Source: Acanthacorydalis orientalis (taxonomy: Eukaryota; Arthropoda; Insecta; Megaloptera; Corydalidae). From it: a stretch of 64,000 nucleotides of DNA. The notes below the pieces were generated by a model. That model ran no database searches, was not told the DNA's origin, and saw only the letters and a program-made list of their open reading frames with translations. Within the stretch, counting starts at the first letter, position 1; the number at the start of each line of letters is the position of its first letter. The stretch covers positions 20,649,344 to 20,713,343 of the forward strand of contig CM068315.1 in NCBI GenBank assembly GCA_034766995.1. The letters run 5' to 3'. Positions 23,531-35,828 of the stretch are shown here, piece by piece. The translations under genes were made by a program, and so were the position numbers.

Positions 23531-24157
23531 ATTTTACTTCAGCATACTTGGATTTTAAACTTCTTTGACTTAGACAATATTTTTTAGTTAGTGATGAATG
23601 TATGACAGTAACATGTTTTCAGCTAAAAGAAATTCAATGTCGGCACGTCACTTCATATTTAATTTTATTGCGAAAGATCCTCTACAGATAAACTATATTT
23701 ATAGTAAATATAGCTTGATAATGCCGTGTATAAGTTCATATATTTTTATCCAAATAGAAAGTAAAATAAGAACAAAATATATTTCCTGTTTTCAGTGTAA
23801 AAGTTTGTCGATAAACGTATTTATCAGTAATAAAAATTAAATAAATTCAGTCTTACAGACACAAATTGTTTACTTAAGACAGAAAGAAAAATTTAACTTT
23901 CAAATAATGTCAAATCTCTATCTCTCTTATCAATTAAAACTGTATTTATTCTTATATATCTTACATGTAACAACAAACATTTTTAACAGAGTTCTAAAAA
24001 AATTGTTAATTATTCATGAACATCATATTTGATGTTATCATCTTGTTCATTTGTCTACATTAAAAATGAATATATCTATATGAAAAAAATTGTACTTCTT
24101 TTAATCTTCTGTTCGGAGATTTTAGTGTAAAATTATCTGTTTGCTTATTTCAGCTAT

Positions 24158-24158
<1 letters not shown>
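23531..24158. other. AT-rich DNA, nothing recognised
   Basis: An 80-codon frame at 23598-23840 has no recognisable domain. Confidence 0.5.
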
Positions 24159-24220
<62 letters not shown>

Positions 24221-24272
24221 ATATGTATATATACATATATATATATGTATATGTATATATGTACATGTATAT

Positions 24273-24330
<58 letters not shown>

Positions 24331-24344
24331 TATATATACATATG

Positions 24345-24405
<61 letters not shown>

Positions 24406-24411
24406 ATATAA

Positions 24412-24450
<39 letters not shown>
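24159..24450. repeat. very long interrupted (TA)n microsatellite
   Basis: About 290 bp with TATG, GTAC and TGTGTGT interruptions. Responsible for several long Ile-Tyr frames. Confidence 0.95.
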
Positions 24451-24451
<1 letters not shown>

Positions 24452-24744
24452 AATTAAGACACTACTATTTACTACTTATAATTTTGAGTATTGAAGAATG
24501 GCTGAAGTTATAAAAGGATAATTTACAAGCATGGAAATTATTCTCGATGTATATAAAAAAGCAAGCTAGCAACTTATAAATATTTTAAAAATATATTGAA
24601 CAAGTAGAAGGAATGGTTAAGTTAACAATATATCGCATTATATTATAAAATATTAGGTTTCAGTCAGTTCATAAATGTAGTGGTAATAATTTATTTTTCT
24701 TAAGGAGATTAGTTAAGTTTAAGCACGTCTCAGGGTGTTAATAA

Positions 24745-24885
<141 letters not shown>

Positions 24886-24934
24886 TATAAAGAGCAAGAG
24901 AAAGGGCCGTGAATGATTGAGCGAACAATTATCA

Positions 24935-25500
24935 TAACAAATCTATATAAATAACGCGATGCTATTTTCGCCGTCTGTCAACAACAATTCACCTGACAGG
25001 TGAATTATGTTGTTCGTTTAAAGAAATAAAGTGAGATCTCTGCATCGAATACGGAACAAGTAGAGCGCGAATAAGAACAAGAAGAAAAAGCGCACAGATC
25101 CAATTAACCAGCACCATTGTGTATCTGTCGTATCCTCATTCGCTAACGTTCGTATAATTGAATGACATTGTTCATCGTCACATTGGTATATATTAGAGCC
25201 CCCAAAGGAATAGACAGAATCGACCCATCACCATCGTCGTCGTTAGTATTCGTACAGTATTCGGTAGGCAGTCGGTATGTTATTAAACTGTTTTCGACAA
25301 CGAACAGCGGACTCTTCGCCGACCGGCTGTCTCTCCTCGCCTCACCCGCGTACCCATTCAACCATCTAACCATCCGAGATCGACATAAAGTGATTTTATA
25401 TTGTATTACTAAATTACTCTATTCATTTGCATATAGAGTTCATCGATATGATATCGTGTTTGTTCTGTTGTCGGTGTCGTTCATCGGATATGTCGTTTGA
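24935..25500. promoter_or_regulatory. higher-GC island with paired E-box palindrome
   Basis: About 0.55 kb of complex DNA next to a TA array. It starts with the 21-bp palindrome at 24986-25006 and continues through AGAGCGCGAATAAG, CATCGTCGTCGTTAG and a stretch at 25300-25380 rich in CG. Open frames of 112 (plus) and 76 (minus) codons exist but show no domain. I favour a conserved non-coding element or an untranslated exon with promoter. Confidence 0.35.
24986..25006. promoter_or_regulatory. 21-bp perfect palindrome of two E-boxes
   Basis: AATTCACCTG and CAGGTGAATT flank a single central A, giving head-to-head CACCTG and CAGGTG. CACCTG is the E-box bound by Snail/Scratch, zfh-1/ZEB and class I bHLH proteins. 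Imperfect extension (AACAAC / GTTGTT) continues the dyad outward. Binding is inference. Confidence 0.5.
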
Positions 25501-27181
25501 AACAAACGTGTGTGGCTGAAATAAATATGATTAGAAAAAAATTCAAATGCAACTACAAATAAATTCTGAACCTTTCATTAATTTAAATTTCATAGAACAT
25601 CTTCACAAGTGCAATTATTACAAAATGTTTTAAGAGGATTATTTATTAATATTATTATATAATTAATTAAGAGGGTTATTTATTTATGTTATTTATATCA
25701 TTAATATCAGTAAAATTTCTATTAAAAATATGAAATGATCTAATTTCATTTTTTAAAAATTTTCTAGAATTAAAACAACAATACAAGTTTAATACTTACA
25801 ATACTCACCAATTTGCTTAACAATGTTCAATACATGAACTGGAACTATTTCTACACAGAAAGAGAAAAATTCTGATGTGAAAATGAATTCAGGAACTACC
25901 ATAATTATAATGTAATTACTTATCATTTATGGTTATGACTTATAGCGATACTGTTATCTTAGAGAACTAAGGTATTAATATATGATGTTTGCCTTCGGTA
26001 CTCATGAACAAACTCAAAAATTTTAAGACAGTCTTATAATCGATAAATACTATGAATCATCAACGAAACAATAATGCACGTTCTGCATAACTGAGAACTT
26101 TTGAAAACCGTCAAGCAAGGAAAAGTAAAGAATTTTGGGAATGTCATTCACCGCTCGGAATATTATCTTTTACAAACAATAATTAAAAGAAAATAGAACC
26201 ATAAACACTGAACAAGAAATGACTGTTGAAAAGAAACTGATCTCGAAACGGAAGAGTGGTTCCAGTCAGAGCAAGTTAAATTTCGGTAAGAAATATTAAA
26301 TAAAAATGTTGAATTTCAAAATTCTAGAATAGTTGTGAAAGTTTGAAAATGGATACAATACAACTAGAAGAAGAAAATATTTCTAATCATTTACTAATGT
26401 TATTGAATCGAAAAGTATGGAATTATTAAAGAAACTTTTCATAGATGAATTTTTTCACTCAACTCACAAACAACAAAACATTTTTCTGATCAAAAGTGAT
26501 CGATCCTTAAATATATCATTTTTGATTCTTGATTATGGGCATTTTGACGGCGATGTTGTCATACTAGAGTTCTAAGGTAAAGAGAAACTAATGATTTATT
26601 AGAATTAAAAAACTGTTACGTTTATTCCTTAACGCTTTGTGAATAATCAATTTGCATTCAAAATTAATATAACATGAAAAAAACAATGAAGATGAATCAA
26701 TAATAATTTATTGAAAATTTTTCATCAGAAAAAAACTTTGTGGTTAGTTAGAATGAGTGATAAAATTATTTCTGTGAAAATAAATTTCCGTACAGTGCTA
26801 AAACAATATTGTGACGAATTATAAAACTTAGAAGTGAAAAAGAACATAGATTCTTATAAATGTAAATATCAAAATATTAAAAAGAAACCAATTCGTTAAA
26901 AGTGGCTTTCGTTTCTGATGACATAACCATGCATAACCATAAGCATAACCATGTTTACAACACATGATGTAATAACATCATTTTGAATATTTATACAAAG
27001 ATAGGTTCTTATAAAGTTATTCATATATGGATATAAACTAAAAATTAAATTCGAGATTTAGTTTCTAAGAAAAAATTTATTTGTACTTTTATAATTATTA
27101 AAACTGCCTTTAAATTATAAATGGTTGCTTATTGAGGTTGTAGGGCACACGAAAACTAATTGAATTATAGACATGATTTCT

Positions 27182-27184
<3 letters not shown>
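25501..27184. other. AT-rich DNA with small repeats
   Basis: Positions 26693-26765 resemble the dispersed AT-rich repeat (TAATTTATTGAAAATTTTTC, then CTTTGTGGTTAG). Positions 26925-26951 hold three CATAACCAT units. No gene recognised. Confidence 0.5.
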
Positions 27185-27240
<56 letters not shown>

Positions 27241-27343
27241 TCTTTAGGTATGTTTCTAACACAAAACATTTTAATTGTCAACTAAAATGATATAAAATCC
27301 CTACATTATTAATTATTCGTAATGCAATATATATGTACATATA

Positions 27344-27402
<59 letters not shown>

Positions 27403-27405
27403 ATG
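27185..27405. repeat. two (TA)n microsatellites
   Basis: TA arrays at 27185-27235 and 27326-27405, separated by ordinary AT-rich DNA. The second ends in TATGTGTGTG. Confidence 0.95.
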
Positions 27406-27627
27406 TATAATGTGATAAGCTTCGTGAGGCGTTGCAAAAGCAAACTACTACACTCCACTTTGATTATTCTATACCACGCTACAATGCGCTAACTGGTTAT
27501 TTTGTAAGCAAATTGAATTAAAATTAGCGAGTATCTTTAATATAATACAACACCCCGTGTCTGAATTTACATAAGCTACTGCCGGGAATATAACTGAGAA
27601 ACAGCTTATACGAGAGATATCCATACT

Positions 27628-27631
<4 letters not shown>

Positions 27632-27672
<41 letters not shown>
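27632..27672. repeat. (TA)n microsatellite
   Basis: TA array followed by CAAACACACACATA. Confidence 0.95.
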
Positions 27673-27675
<3 letters not shown>

Positions 27676-27898
27676 AACACACACATATAATTTAAAATAT
27701 ATTTATACATTAGAATATTCGAAAATATTGATATCCTGAGTTTAATAACTAATTTAATTAACAATAAAAACCAAACAATATTCAGTAACAAAAATAATAA
27801 AATAACGTAGTAATTTAGTTAATAACTAAAATATGTGTTAAACACAGAGTTCTTATGAAAACTTTCATTTTGAATTTGAGATAATTATCTTATCTATC

Positions 27899-27900
<2 letters not shown>

Positions 27901-27961
<61 letters not shown>

Positions 27962-28003
27962 TCATACAAACGTACATTTCTTACAGACCAGAATGCAATC
28001 AAG

Positions 28004-28089
<86 letters not shown>

Positions 28090-28157
28090 GTATATATATA
28101 TATATATATATATTCATACAAACATACATTTCTTACATACCAGAATGCAATCAAGAT
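27901..28157. repeat. tandem duplication of a (TA)n plus 46-bp unit
   Basis: The segment TTCATACAAACGTACATTTC...CAGAATGCAATCAAGAT occurs at about 27960-28005 and again at 28112-28157 with three differences. Each copy is preceded by a (TA)n array, so array and unique sequence were duplicated together. Confidence 0.85.
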
Positions 28158-28314
28158 TAAGTGTACATTACTAATATTTAAAAGTTGGTATTTTGTATAG
28201 ATTATTGAATATTTCGAAATATATTGACATTTGATATTTTTTGGTAACGTTTAATGAATTTTTAAAATGACTATGTATTATAATAAGATATATGATACAG
28301 TTTTCCAAGTTTCA

Positions 28315-28888
28315 TTAAATTGACAGGAAAATAATTCTGTTTTTTGTTTTCTAAATTCTATCCTTATTTTTTTCAATGAAAGTGTCATTTCATCATGTTC
28401 ATATTAATATCATTTTAAAGTTCATTTTTTGTTCTGTATTTTGATAACATCGACTTTTGTTTCGTTATTAATCTTGTTTCAAATTGGGTTATTAAATTGA
28501 AGATGGAAAAGAAGCAAATAAAAATACTTTTTCTATGAGCTCAAAATGGGTGGTAAAGTAGCAGAAACTTCTCGTAATCTAAACAATGATTTTGATGTCA
28601 GTACTGTTAAGGACCGTACGGTATAATGGTGGTTCCAAAAATTTCATACTGGAGACGAGAGTCTTGAAAATGAAGAAGGTATTGGGCGTCGTTATTCAGT
28701 TCATAACGACCAACTGAAGATGTTAATTAAATCAAATCTTCGCACAGCAATTCGAGAGCTTACACAAAAGTGAAACGTTAGTCATCCAACAGTTGTAAAT
28801 CACTTAAAACAGCTAGGAAAATCAAAAAAGAAAGAAATGTATATGAAGTTGAAGATCATAAACTGCAATTATTTTTCTACCAACTTAA
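28315..28888 (+). mobile_element. internally deleted mariner, copy B
   Basis: Same structure as copy A: left end TTAAATTGACAGG, right end CCAACTTAA followed by TA, and 574 bp in total. The leader starts coding at ATGGAAAAGAAGCAA near 28503 and continues GGKVAETSRNLNNDFDVSTV, WWFQKFHTGDESLENEEG and LKQLGKSKKKEMY with stops. It lacks the catalytic domain at the same place as copy A, which suggests that a single deletion derivative was amplified. Confidence 0.8.
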
Positions 28889-29714
28889 TACATTAAATTT
28901 ATCTAATAATTCTACAGTTATATGTTTTAAAGTATAAAAATCATTTGTCGAGATTTGGGACTTACGATTTAAATTAGAAAAGAATATCGATAAACACAAA
29001 AAACACGACATATCACCATAAAAATTACAAGACAAAATATTTGTTATTATTTTTAATGATTTTTTTCATTTATTTTTGCGCAGCTCGACAAAGTTCAAAA
29101 AATATTTATATATGTAGAATTATTCAACTATAATTGAAAAGAAGTTAAAAACTTCAAATAAAAGAGAAACCATTATTGTCATTAAAGTACATCGAGAAAC
29201 GTTTCAAATAATATATAAATGTTCAACGTGATTAGAATAAAGTAGTTCTTATTTATGAGTTTTCTATGTACTTTTCTAATAATATAAATCATGAATGATC
29301 GGAAAAGAAGACCAGTTTATAAACCGTACTGTTATATTTCCACACAAACTTAAATTGTTTAGAGTCTTCATTTTTACGATTTTAGGCACTTTTATTTGGT
29401 TATTAAAATCTGAATAAAATTGAAATGATAGATTTGTCTTAATAATAAATCCGCAGATAAGTGGCTTCCAATATAAAATCAAAACTGTGACGTATTGAAA
29501 GATTTCCACCCAAAAAAAAACACAATGAAATTCTGTAGGATGTTTAAAGGTGAAAACAATATAACGGCCTTTAGGTCACCGATTCTAAACCGATGGAGTA
29601 TGATTTCTTATAAACAACACTCCAATAAAACAAAATCAAAAACTCTTGGCATCTAATTCTTGATCCTAATTGAAGGAAAGGGATTTATTGTCATTAGTTG
29701 TATTAGGAAAAAGC

Positions 29715-29716
<2 letters not shown>
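28889..29716. other. AT-rich DNA, nothing recognised
   Basis: No convincing gene or repeat seen. Confidence 0.5.
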
Positions 29717-29760
<44 letters not shown>

Positions 29761-29785
29761 TAGATAGATAGATAGATAGATAGAT
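29717..29785. repeat. compound (TA)n(GATA)n microsatellite
   Basis: About 40 bp of TA followed by seven TAGA/GATA units. Confidence 0.95.
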
Positions 29786-30974
29786 CTGAATATACTATTT
29801 TTTTTATATTTTATCGGTTTTCCGAAAAATATATTGTATATTTAAATATCAATAATAAAAAGAATCATATTCAATCTTTTATTACGAATATATTTATTAT
29901 TCTAATTTTCTTCTTTTTGAATTACTTGACTCGACTAGTTCAGGACGTGTAGTAGTTTCAGATAAATTTAGATGATTTTAGAAATCAAATAGGATTATCT
30001 AACTCTACTTGAACTACAGACATAATGAATTGAACTAAAAACAGCTGAATTGAATACAACTCTATTCGTGTAATCATACAACTACATGAATCACAATAAA
30101 TAGAATTGAATACAACTAGCTAGAAGTTATCTAAATTTGCCTGAATACGGGATACGTATTGAAACTAGTCATAAAAAACAAAATGATCGATTTTAAATAT
30201 GCTTTGTAAAAATATTTTTATTGATATGGTTGGTAAAATAGCACCTATGACATCCGCTACTTCATTTTACATAATATTTGTTCTAAAAAAAAAAACATTT
30301 CTATATTACATGAACTCGTCAAAAAATAATCATTTCTGACTTTTCTACTGGTATTCGATCCATTACGTGCTTATGGCGGACAGATCTAACTCACACTGTT
30401 TCATATAAATTCGCTTGATTATATTGTGGATTTTCCCAGATATTCACTATTTGAGAAGATCAGCGACAAATGATAATAATGATACAAATTAGTATAGTGA
30501 AAAGACTGTTGTCGGGGTCTTGTACCCCCAGGTATGGCTAACAATAACACGACGACAATACAAAAGATGTCCAAATACTTCAAATATGTGAAAAAAAATA
30601 TTGTGCCATAAATTAAAACATGTAACAACGTTTTTATATTAAATATTCACACTATTTGGGTAATTTATTCTGACTGAACAGTCTTAAACTTTTTTTAAAG
30701 TAGAGAAAATCACAGCTATATTTAGAAAAGTGCTATAAAATTAGTTTAAATTCGTGGAGGGAATATGTGTCAGTGAGTTTTATAATTGGATTAAGAAAAA
30801 TAATGAAAATAAAATTACCAAAGGTCATACTGTAAGCAGTTGTTTACGTCCATGAACACTACTGATCTTACAATTAGTTATGCTTAATCTGGAACATCGT
30901 TATCCATTGGATAGTAATTTACTCTGTAAAGAAAATGTTCAAAGTGGATTAGTTCATAGATTCACTTGTAACAA
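29786..30974. other. AT-rich DNA with weak short repeats
   Basis: Between 29930 and 30170 the motif GAATTGAATACAACT occurs twice, with several variants. No gene recognised. Confidence 0.4.
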
Positions 30975-31430
30975 TTATCTGCGTATCGAAACAACAGTGC
31001 TCTTTTTCCTCTTTGAAAACATTGTATATTTTCCGGTTCCGCCGAATTGATTCTATTGTTCGGACGACGACGACGTCGTGCACGCGTTGAAATTCATCGC
31101 GTAACTCAATTAACTCGGCACCGACGCACAGATACACAGACACAACGAACGAATTTAATCGAGATTGTGTTCTGCGGCGAGGAGGTTTCGACAATGACGA
31201 CGATCACTCGTTCGGGTGTGTTACACAACTAGGGAAAATGGTTGCTCCAGGCGATGGCGGTACTATGTGACGGGGTGTGGTATATTTGAATACATTGCTG
31301 TCGGGAGATAACAGGAGAATGTAACGGTCTGTGCCTTCGGGATATAGGACATCGATTTATTGTCAGGCAGATTGAAATCGGAGTCCTCTTTGAGTGGTAT
31401 AACAGTAGTAGTTATAATAATACCATACAT
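30975..31430. promoter_or_regulatory. higher-GC island about 2 kb upstream of the coding exon
   Basis: Contains CGGACGACGACGACGTCGTG, GGCACCGACGCACAG and TGCGGCGAGGAGG. An 81-codon minus frame and a 61-codon plus frame show no domain. It is the island nearest the exon at 33.5 kb, so it may be an intronic enhancer or an alternative promoter. Inference from composition and position only. Confidence 0.3.
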
Positions 31431-31621
31431 GTTGGTTAGTTCGATTGTGTATATATTCTGTAGAAATCATTCAAAAGTCTAAATATTTCTTTCTAAATCA
31501 AGTAAATAAAGTGAACCTATTTATAGATATTAATATACATTGAATATATTTTATAATATATATCTAGTTTTTCATAATTACATTCTGAAATACAAACCGA
31601 TAAGCAAAGAGACTATTTTTT

Positions 31622-31735
31622 ATATATCGGAGGGCTCTGCCCCCTAATCGCTACGCTCGTCAACCTCTATGGAGCTCCGCTCCTGCTCGTTTCGCTCACT
31701 CACCCGACTTGTTTCACTTGCATCGCATGTAGTCA
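31622..31735. repeat. GC-rich short-hairpin repeat, copy 1
   Basis: After a TATATAT stretch comes GGAGGGCTCTGCCCCC, then CGCTACGCTCG, then GGAGCTCCGCTCC, GCTCGTTTCGCTC. The first part matches 52581-52620 and 52840-52877. Confidence 0.6.
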
Positions 31736-31755
31736 CTCAATATCGTAATATATGT

Positions 31756-32510
31756 GTATCGATTAATCAGTTTGGTAAAAAGGCAAGTTAAACGCCGTTT
31801 CCTCAACAAAGTCTCCATTGAGGGCTATACACTTGGCCCAGTGAGTCTACAAAATACGCATTGTCGGCGGAAGTGACATCCACATTCGACGAGGATTTCT
31901 TCTTACCAAGCCAAATTTTCAAGATTGGGTCAAGTTCGAGGAATAGGGTGGATGAGGAATTAATTCGAAACCTAATTCGTGCAATTTTACCATTGATTTG
32001 TGGGACGGTGCATAGTCCTGGTGAAAGAGCACTTGTTTGTGTGCTAATCTGGACGTTTTTGTTTTATTTCTTCTTTTAGACGATCCAATAATGTTGCATA
32101 ACAGGCTCCTGTTATCGTTTTCCCTTTCGTTAAGTAGTCAATCAGGATGATTCGGAATCACAGTGTCTATCATCTCCCTAGCCCATAAAACTGTCTTCAC
32201 CTTCTTAGGCCCACTTTCACTAGTCGTTGTCTACTACTTTGACTGCTGCTTCGACTCAGGTGTGTAGTGGAGGATCCATGTTTCATCCACGGTGACGAAT
32301 TGATACAAAAAGGCTTGTTCGTGTTTTCTATATTTGTGGCAACTGCTACAATGCTCGCTTCAAATATCTATACAAGTGAACAAAGCGTCGCTTCTGGCTG
32401 AAATTTCGTCTATGCTAGTTTGAAAAGTAATGCTTGATAGCCGCAACGTTAACAAATGAATAGTGGTGCCATATTATAAAAATTTACCAAACTTATCAAA
32501 CGACCCTCGT
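31756..32510 (-). pseudogene. mariner transposase relic, copy 2
   Basis: Same family as 1-836. The right end in + coordinates is CGACCCTCGT followed by TA. The minus strand starts ACGAGGGTCGTTTGATAAGT, lacks the N-terminal HTH, then gives FVTVDETWILHYTPE (first catalytic Asp intact, near 32300), HQDYAPSHKS after a frame change, and PHPPYSSNL. A deletion then removes the third catalytic Asp region and continues LKIWLG. Several stops. The 3' end reads TTGGTAAAAAGGCAAGTTAA as in copy 1. Confidence 0.85.
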
Positions 32511-32544
32511 ATAAAATTCGATTTGAAAAGATTAAATGTTTCGG

Positions 32545-32660
32545 TAACTTGGCGCTTTGAGTATAATGGTGTTACCATCGAAATAATAGATAATAATTTA
32601 TTGAATATTTTTAATCTAAAATTTTTGATATAAAAATTTTTATGTGGTTTGTGGGGAGAA
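32545..32660 (+). repeat. dispersed AT-rich repeat copy
   Basis: GCGCTTTGAGTATAATGGTG, then TAATTTATTGAATATTTTTA and TTATGTGGTTTGTGG. Related blocks lie at 9048-9180, 26693-26765 and 38845-39050. No coding capacity. Confidence 0.45.
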
Positions 32661-33520
32661 AAAAATTCATTTATCGAAGTAAATTTAGCCAAACTATCAG
32701 AACTGTTATTGTGAAATATTTGTGTTTTTTAATACATACTGTGTATTCCAAAATTGATTATAATTTGTAGTCTAAAAGGCTGAGATCTGAGCTAGAGAAA
32801 GACAAACTTCTATCTTTATAACGTATGATATGTTTTTTCATCATTAATGTTTTCAAGCTATATTTGTCCCTTTTATGTCTGTAATAAAAATTCAAATATA
32901 ACAATAAAATTAAACATATTATAACACTTAATGATATATGATGATAAAATTAAACAATGAGATGATTAATTTGTCTATAAATTATCCGAAGACAGCTTAA
33001 GAGTTGATACAAGTCACAACTGATGGATACTTAAAGGATCCATCATAATCAAGACCACTAGCATAAAACATAATTGTATTGCTTTTGATTCACAGCTAGC
33101 CGTTAAATTCAATCCATTCTTCTGACAAATGTAGAATAATGGATTCCTCAAATATTGAATTAGACAAATTATTGCCCTTATTATTCCTTAACTGTATTAA
33201 TAAACACTTTAGGCTTATAATTATTTTCTGATAAATGAAATCTATCTAATCTATCAATTACATTAATATTTATATTCTCTTTTCTACTGAAATATATCTA
33301 ACTTTTCTAAAATAATTTTGAATTTAGAAAAATCGTACTTGTACATAGCAGACTTGCCGAAATCGGATATATTAAACAGTAAGAGATTTTTCAGATCAAA
33401 TGAAAAGGATAATATGTGATTGTAACTTTAATTGTAATTGTTTCATTAGATATTTTTATTTTGAAGAAATCTTTTATGTATCATTTTTTTCGATATATTT
33501 ATGTATGAAAATAAAAACGA
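32661..33520. other. AT-rich DNA, probable intron end
   Basis: No gene recognised. It leads into the splice acceptor region of the exon at 33544. Confidence 0.5.
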
Positions 33521-33555
33521 TACTAATACAGTTTCTAATATAGGATTCATTCTAG
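33521..33555 (+). promoter_or_regulatory. branch point and tandem splice acceptors
   Basis: TACTAAT at 33521-33527 is a near-ideal branch point. Two AGs follow, at 33542-33543 and 33554-33555, 12 nt apart. Both leave the downstream frame in the same phase, so alternative use adds or omits four residues (IHSR). An earlier AG at 33530-33531 would bring a TAA in frame and is unlikely to be used. Confidence 0.6.
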
Positions 33556-34201
33556 GATGCAACAACAACAGCTGGCAGCGCAGCTGGCGAATCACGGCGG
33601 TAGCGGCCAAACCTCATCCGAGCAAATGTTGAGTCCGAACGGCAACACTTCGGACAGTGATTCGGACATCTCGCTCGGTGCGCATTCTCCACCGATAAGC
33701 AGCAGTGCGAGTCTCGGCACTCATTCGCCACCAAGCCTCCACTTCGGTCGTCCGTCGCCGACGCCGCTGTCGTCGTTCCGTTTTGGACCCCATTCCCCGG
33801 GACCGATACCGGGAGGATTCCGATTCGGTTCGCATTCCCCTGGACCGGTACCGATCAGTGCGTTTAGACACTCGCCGACCGTTCCGTTAAGATTAGATCC
33901 GTCTCCGACGAGTACGTCGTTACAGATCGGCACGTCGCCGAACGGTACTCCGCATTCACCGTTAACGACACCATTGAGGATTAGAGTCAATTCACCAACA
34001 AGGCTTGGTGCGCCCGCGCAATCTCTGTCGCCAGTAACTGCGACGAATCTGCACGTCGGCGCCTCGCCGCACGGCGGAATAGTTCGTATCGCGCCACCTT
34101 CACCCCCGACGATACCGCAACATCCCCTACCGCCGACGGCGCATTCACAACCGCCGCCTCCGATCTTACACAGACCATTCTCACCACCAAGACTTACGTG
34201 A
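33544..34201 (+). CDS. Ser/Pro-rich terminal exon of an unidentified protein
   Basis: The one convincing host coding sequence. It stays open to TGA at 34199-34201 and is much richer in G+C than its surroundings. Counting from the ATG at 33557 (214 residues): poly-Gln start (2-5), SDSDSD (32-37), then repeated Leu/Phe-Gly-x-His-Ser-Pro motifs at 40-46, 53-59, 63-68, 76-83 and 90-97, and a Pro-rich tail from about 180. It is low-complexity and probably disordered, with many Ser-Pro sites suitable for proline-directed kinases. No folded domain, signal peptide or membrane segment. I favour a last exon, because a branch point and acceptors precede it and the frame opens at 33539. A single-exon start at 33557 is possible. 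Tails of this kind are common in transcription factors, but that is inference and I do not recognise the gene. Confidence 0.75.
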
Positions 34202-34651
34202 TATGAACATAGTACTTTCGGATGGAGTCACTCTTTCACCGATAGGGTTTCATTTGATCAATAGTCGAAGGGAAACTCCTTGAACTCTTTGGACTCCTTA
34301 TAGAAAGCAAATCTCGGTTCTATTCTACTTTATATAAACTATAACCGACGTAGAAATGTGAGTAAGAATTGTATTATTCTTATCACAAAAGTCATGAGTT
34401 TAGTCACGTCTTCGTTCTATTTGAATTACAGACGAAAAATGTATAGAAAAAAACTTTTTTTATAATAATATAATTCAATGTAATTCGTCTACCCCGATTG
34501 ATTTGACGAATAGACTATATAAACATTACTAATTTTTATTTCGAATCTGTTAGTATATAAATAAAGATTAAATTAAGAAAATATTAATTTTCTTCAAGTT
34601 TTTTTTACTTATTATATATTGAAAAATACTTTGCGCTGTTCAAAGAATAAA
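34202..34651 (+). other. probable 3' UTR with two poly(A) signals
   Basis: After the TGA the sequence becomes AT-rich. AATAAA occurs at 34560-34565 and again at 34646-34651, about 360 and 445 nt past the stop. Confidence 0.5.
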
Positions 34652-34846
34652 GTCAATTTTTCACAGAAAAACTTGTAAGTGTTAACACCCAATTCAAAAT
34701 TTTCATTATATGACCAGTTAATATTCTAATACAACATTATAAATCAATGCATATTAGTTTATTTTGAACTAACAACTCTTAGATAATTATGATTTATTTT
34801 ATCGCTAATTCCATTATAATCAAATCATTTTGTTCGTATCTTTACC

Positions 34847-34923
<77 letters not shown>

Positions 34924-35826
34924 TTGATTCAAAAATATCACATAAAATTCAAAATATACAAAAAAAAGTAATAAACACTTCTTAAACGTTCTTTTAAAGT
35001 TAATACAAAAATCAGTGAAGTAAAGGTGTCCAAAGGGTAGAAGGTTTACAAATTTTCTCAACTGTGTGTGTGTATTTTAAAAGAAAAAAGTAAAAAATAG
35101 TGGACTGGATTCTATAAAAAAACTGTTTTGAATTTTATGAAATTAAGTGTTACGTGGCAATGTATAATAAAAATAGTTAATATATTAACAAAAAAGTTTG
35201 TATATTTTTAAGTATTTTTTATGCATGACGTTTTATTATTTGATCAGCAATAAATATAAATATATATATATACATATATTATATTATTGATAAAAACAAA
35301 CATTTTCAAATATGTACATAATTGTAATATTTATAGGAAAAATTTTCTGGCAGTCATGGGGTACGTAACATTTTTATTATGAGTTGTTAAATCAAACAAG
35401 AGGTAGAATTTTTAATTTTTGGATTAATTTTAATAGAAAATGTTTCGTTAGTCATTTGTTTGTATTTGTGATTGTTCTGTTCTGAACTGACAATGAAATA
35501 TCTTTTTCGCAGTATTTATCCTAAGCTATGAGTGTTACAAAATAACAGTTCTGTTGTTGATTCAAATATAAAAAAAATATTTTAGTTACTGATTATGTAT
35601 ATTTTTCTTTTCTAAAAGTAGACAAAATTGATTATATAATGTGTTAAATATTCTTTTCAATGAAATATTTACAAATTCTAAACAAGAAAAAGTATTTTAA
35701 TGTTGCTATTTCTTAAATTATAAAAAAGGCAGAGAAGCAAAATATCACAACTTATTTTTTCGGAATATATTTGGTATTTCAATTGCATATCGCTGTGCTC
35801 ATCCGTCTTTTAACATAATTAATATA
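34652..35826. other. AT-rich DNA, nothing recognised
   Basis: (TA)n array at 34850-34918 and a shorter one at 35258-35280. No gene seen. Confidence 0.5.
34850..34918. repeat. (TA)n microsatellite
   Basis: TA array with one AAATA interruption. Confidence 0.95.
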
Positions 35827-35828
35827 TA

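Noticed and set aside
25162..25500. 112-codon plus frame in the E-box island
   Set aside because: No recognisable domain, an opposite-strand frame is equally open, and no convincing splice or poly(A) context.
29570..29640. Clover-like segment (GGCCTTTAGGTCACCGATTC) considered as a tRNA
   Set aside because: No acceptor stem, anticodon arm or T-arm consensus.
30525..30545. GGGGTCTTGTACCCC hairpin considered as a terminator or RNA element
   Set aside because: Isolated five-base stem with no supporting context.
33614..34190. Several minus-strand and alternative plus frames of 60-89 codons
   Set aside because: Shadow frames of the GC-rich Ser/Pro exon. They lack splice context and repeat structure.
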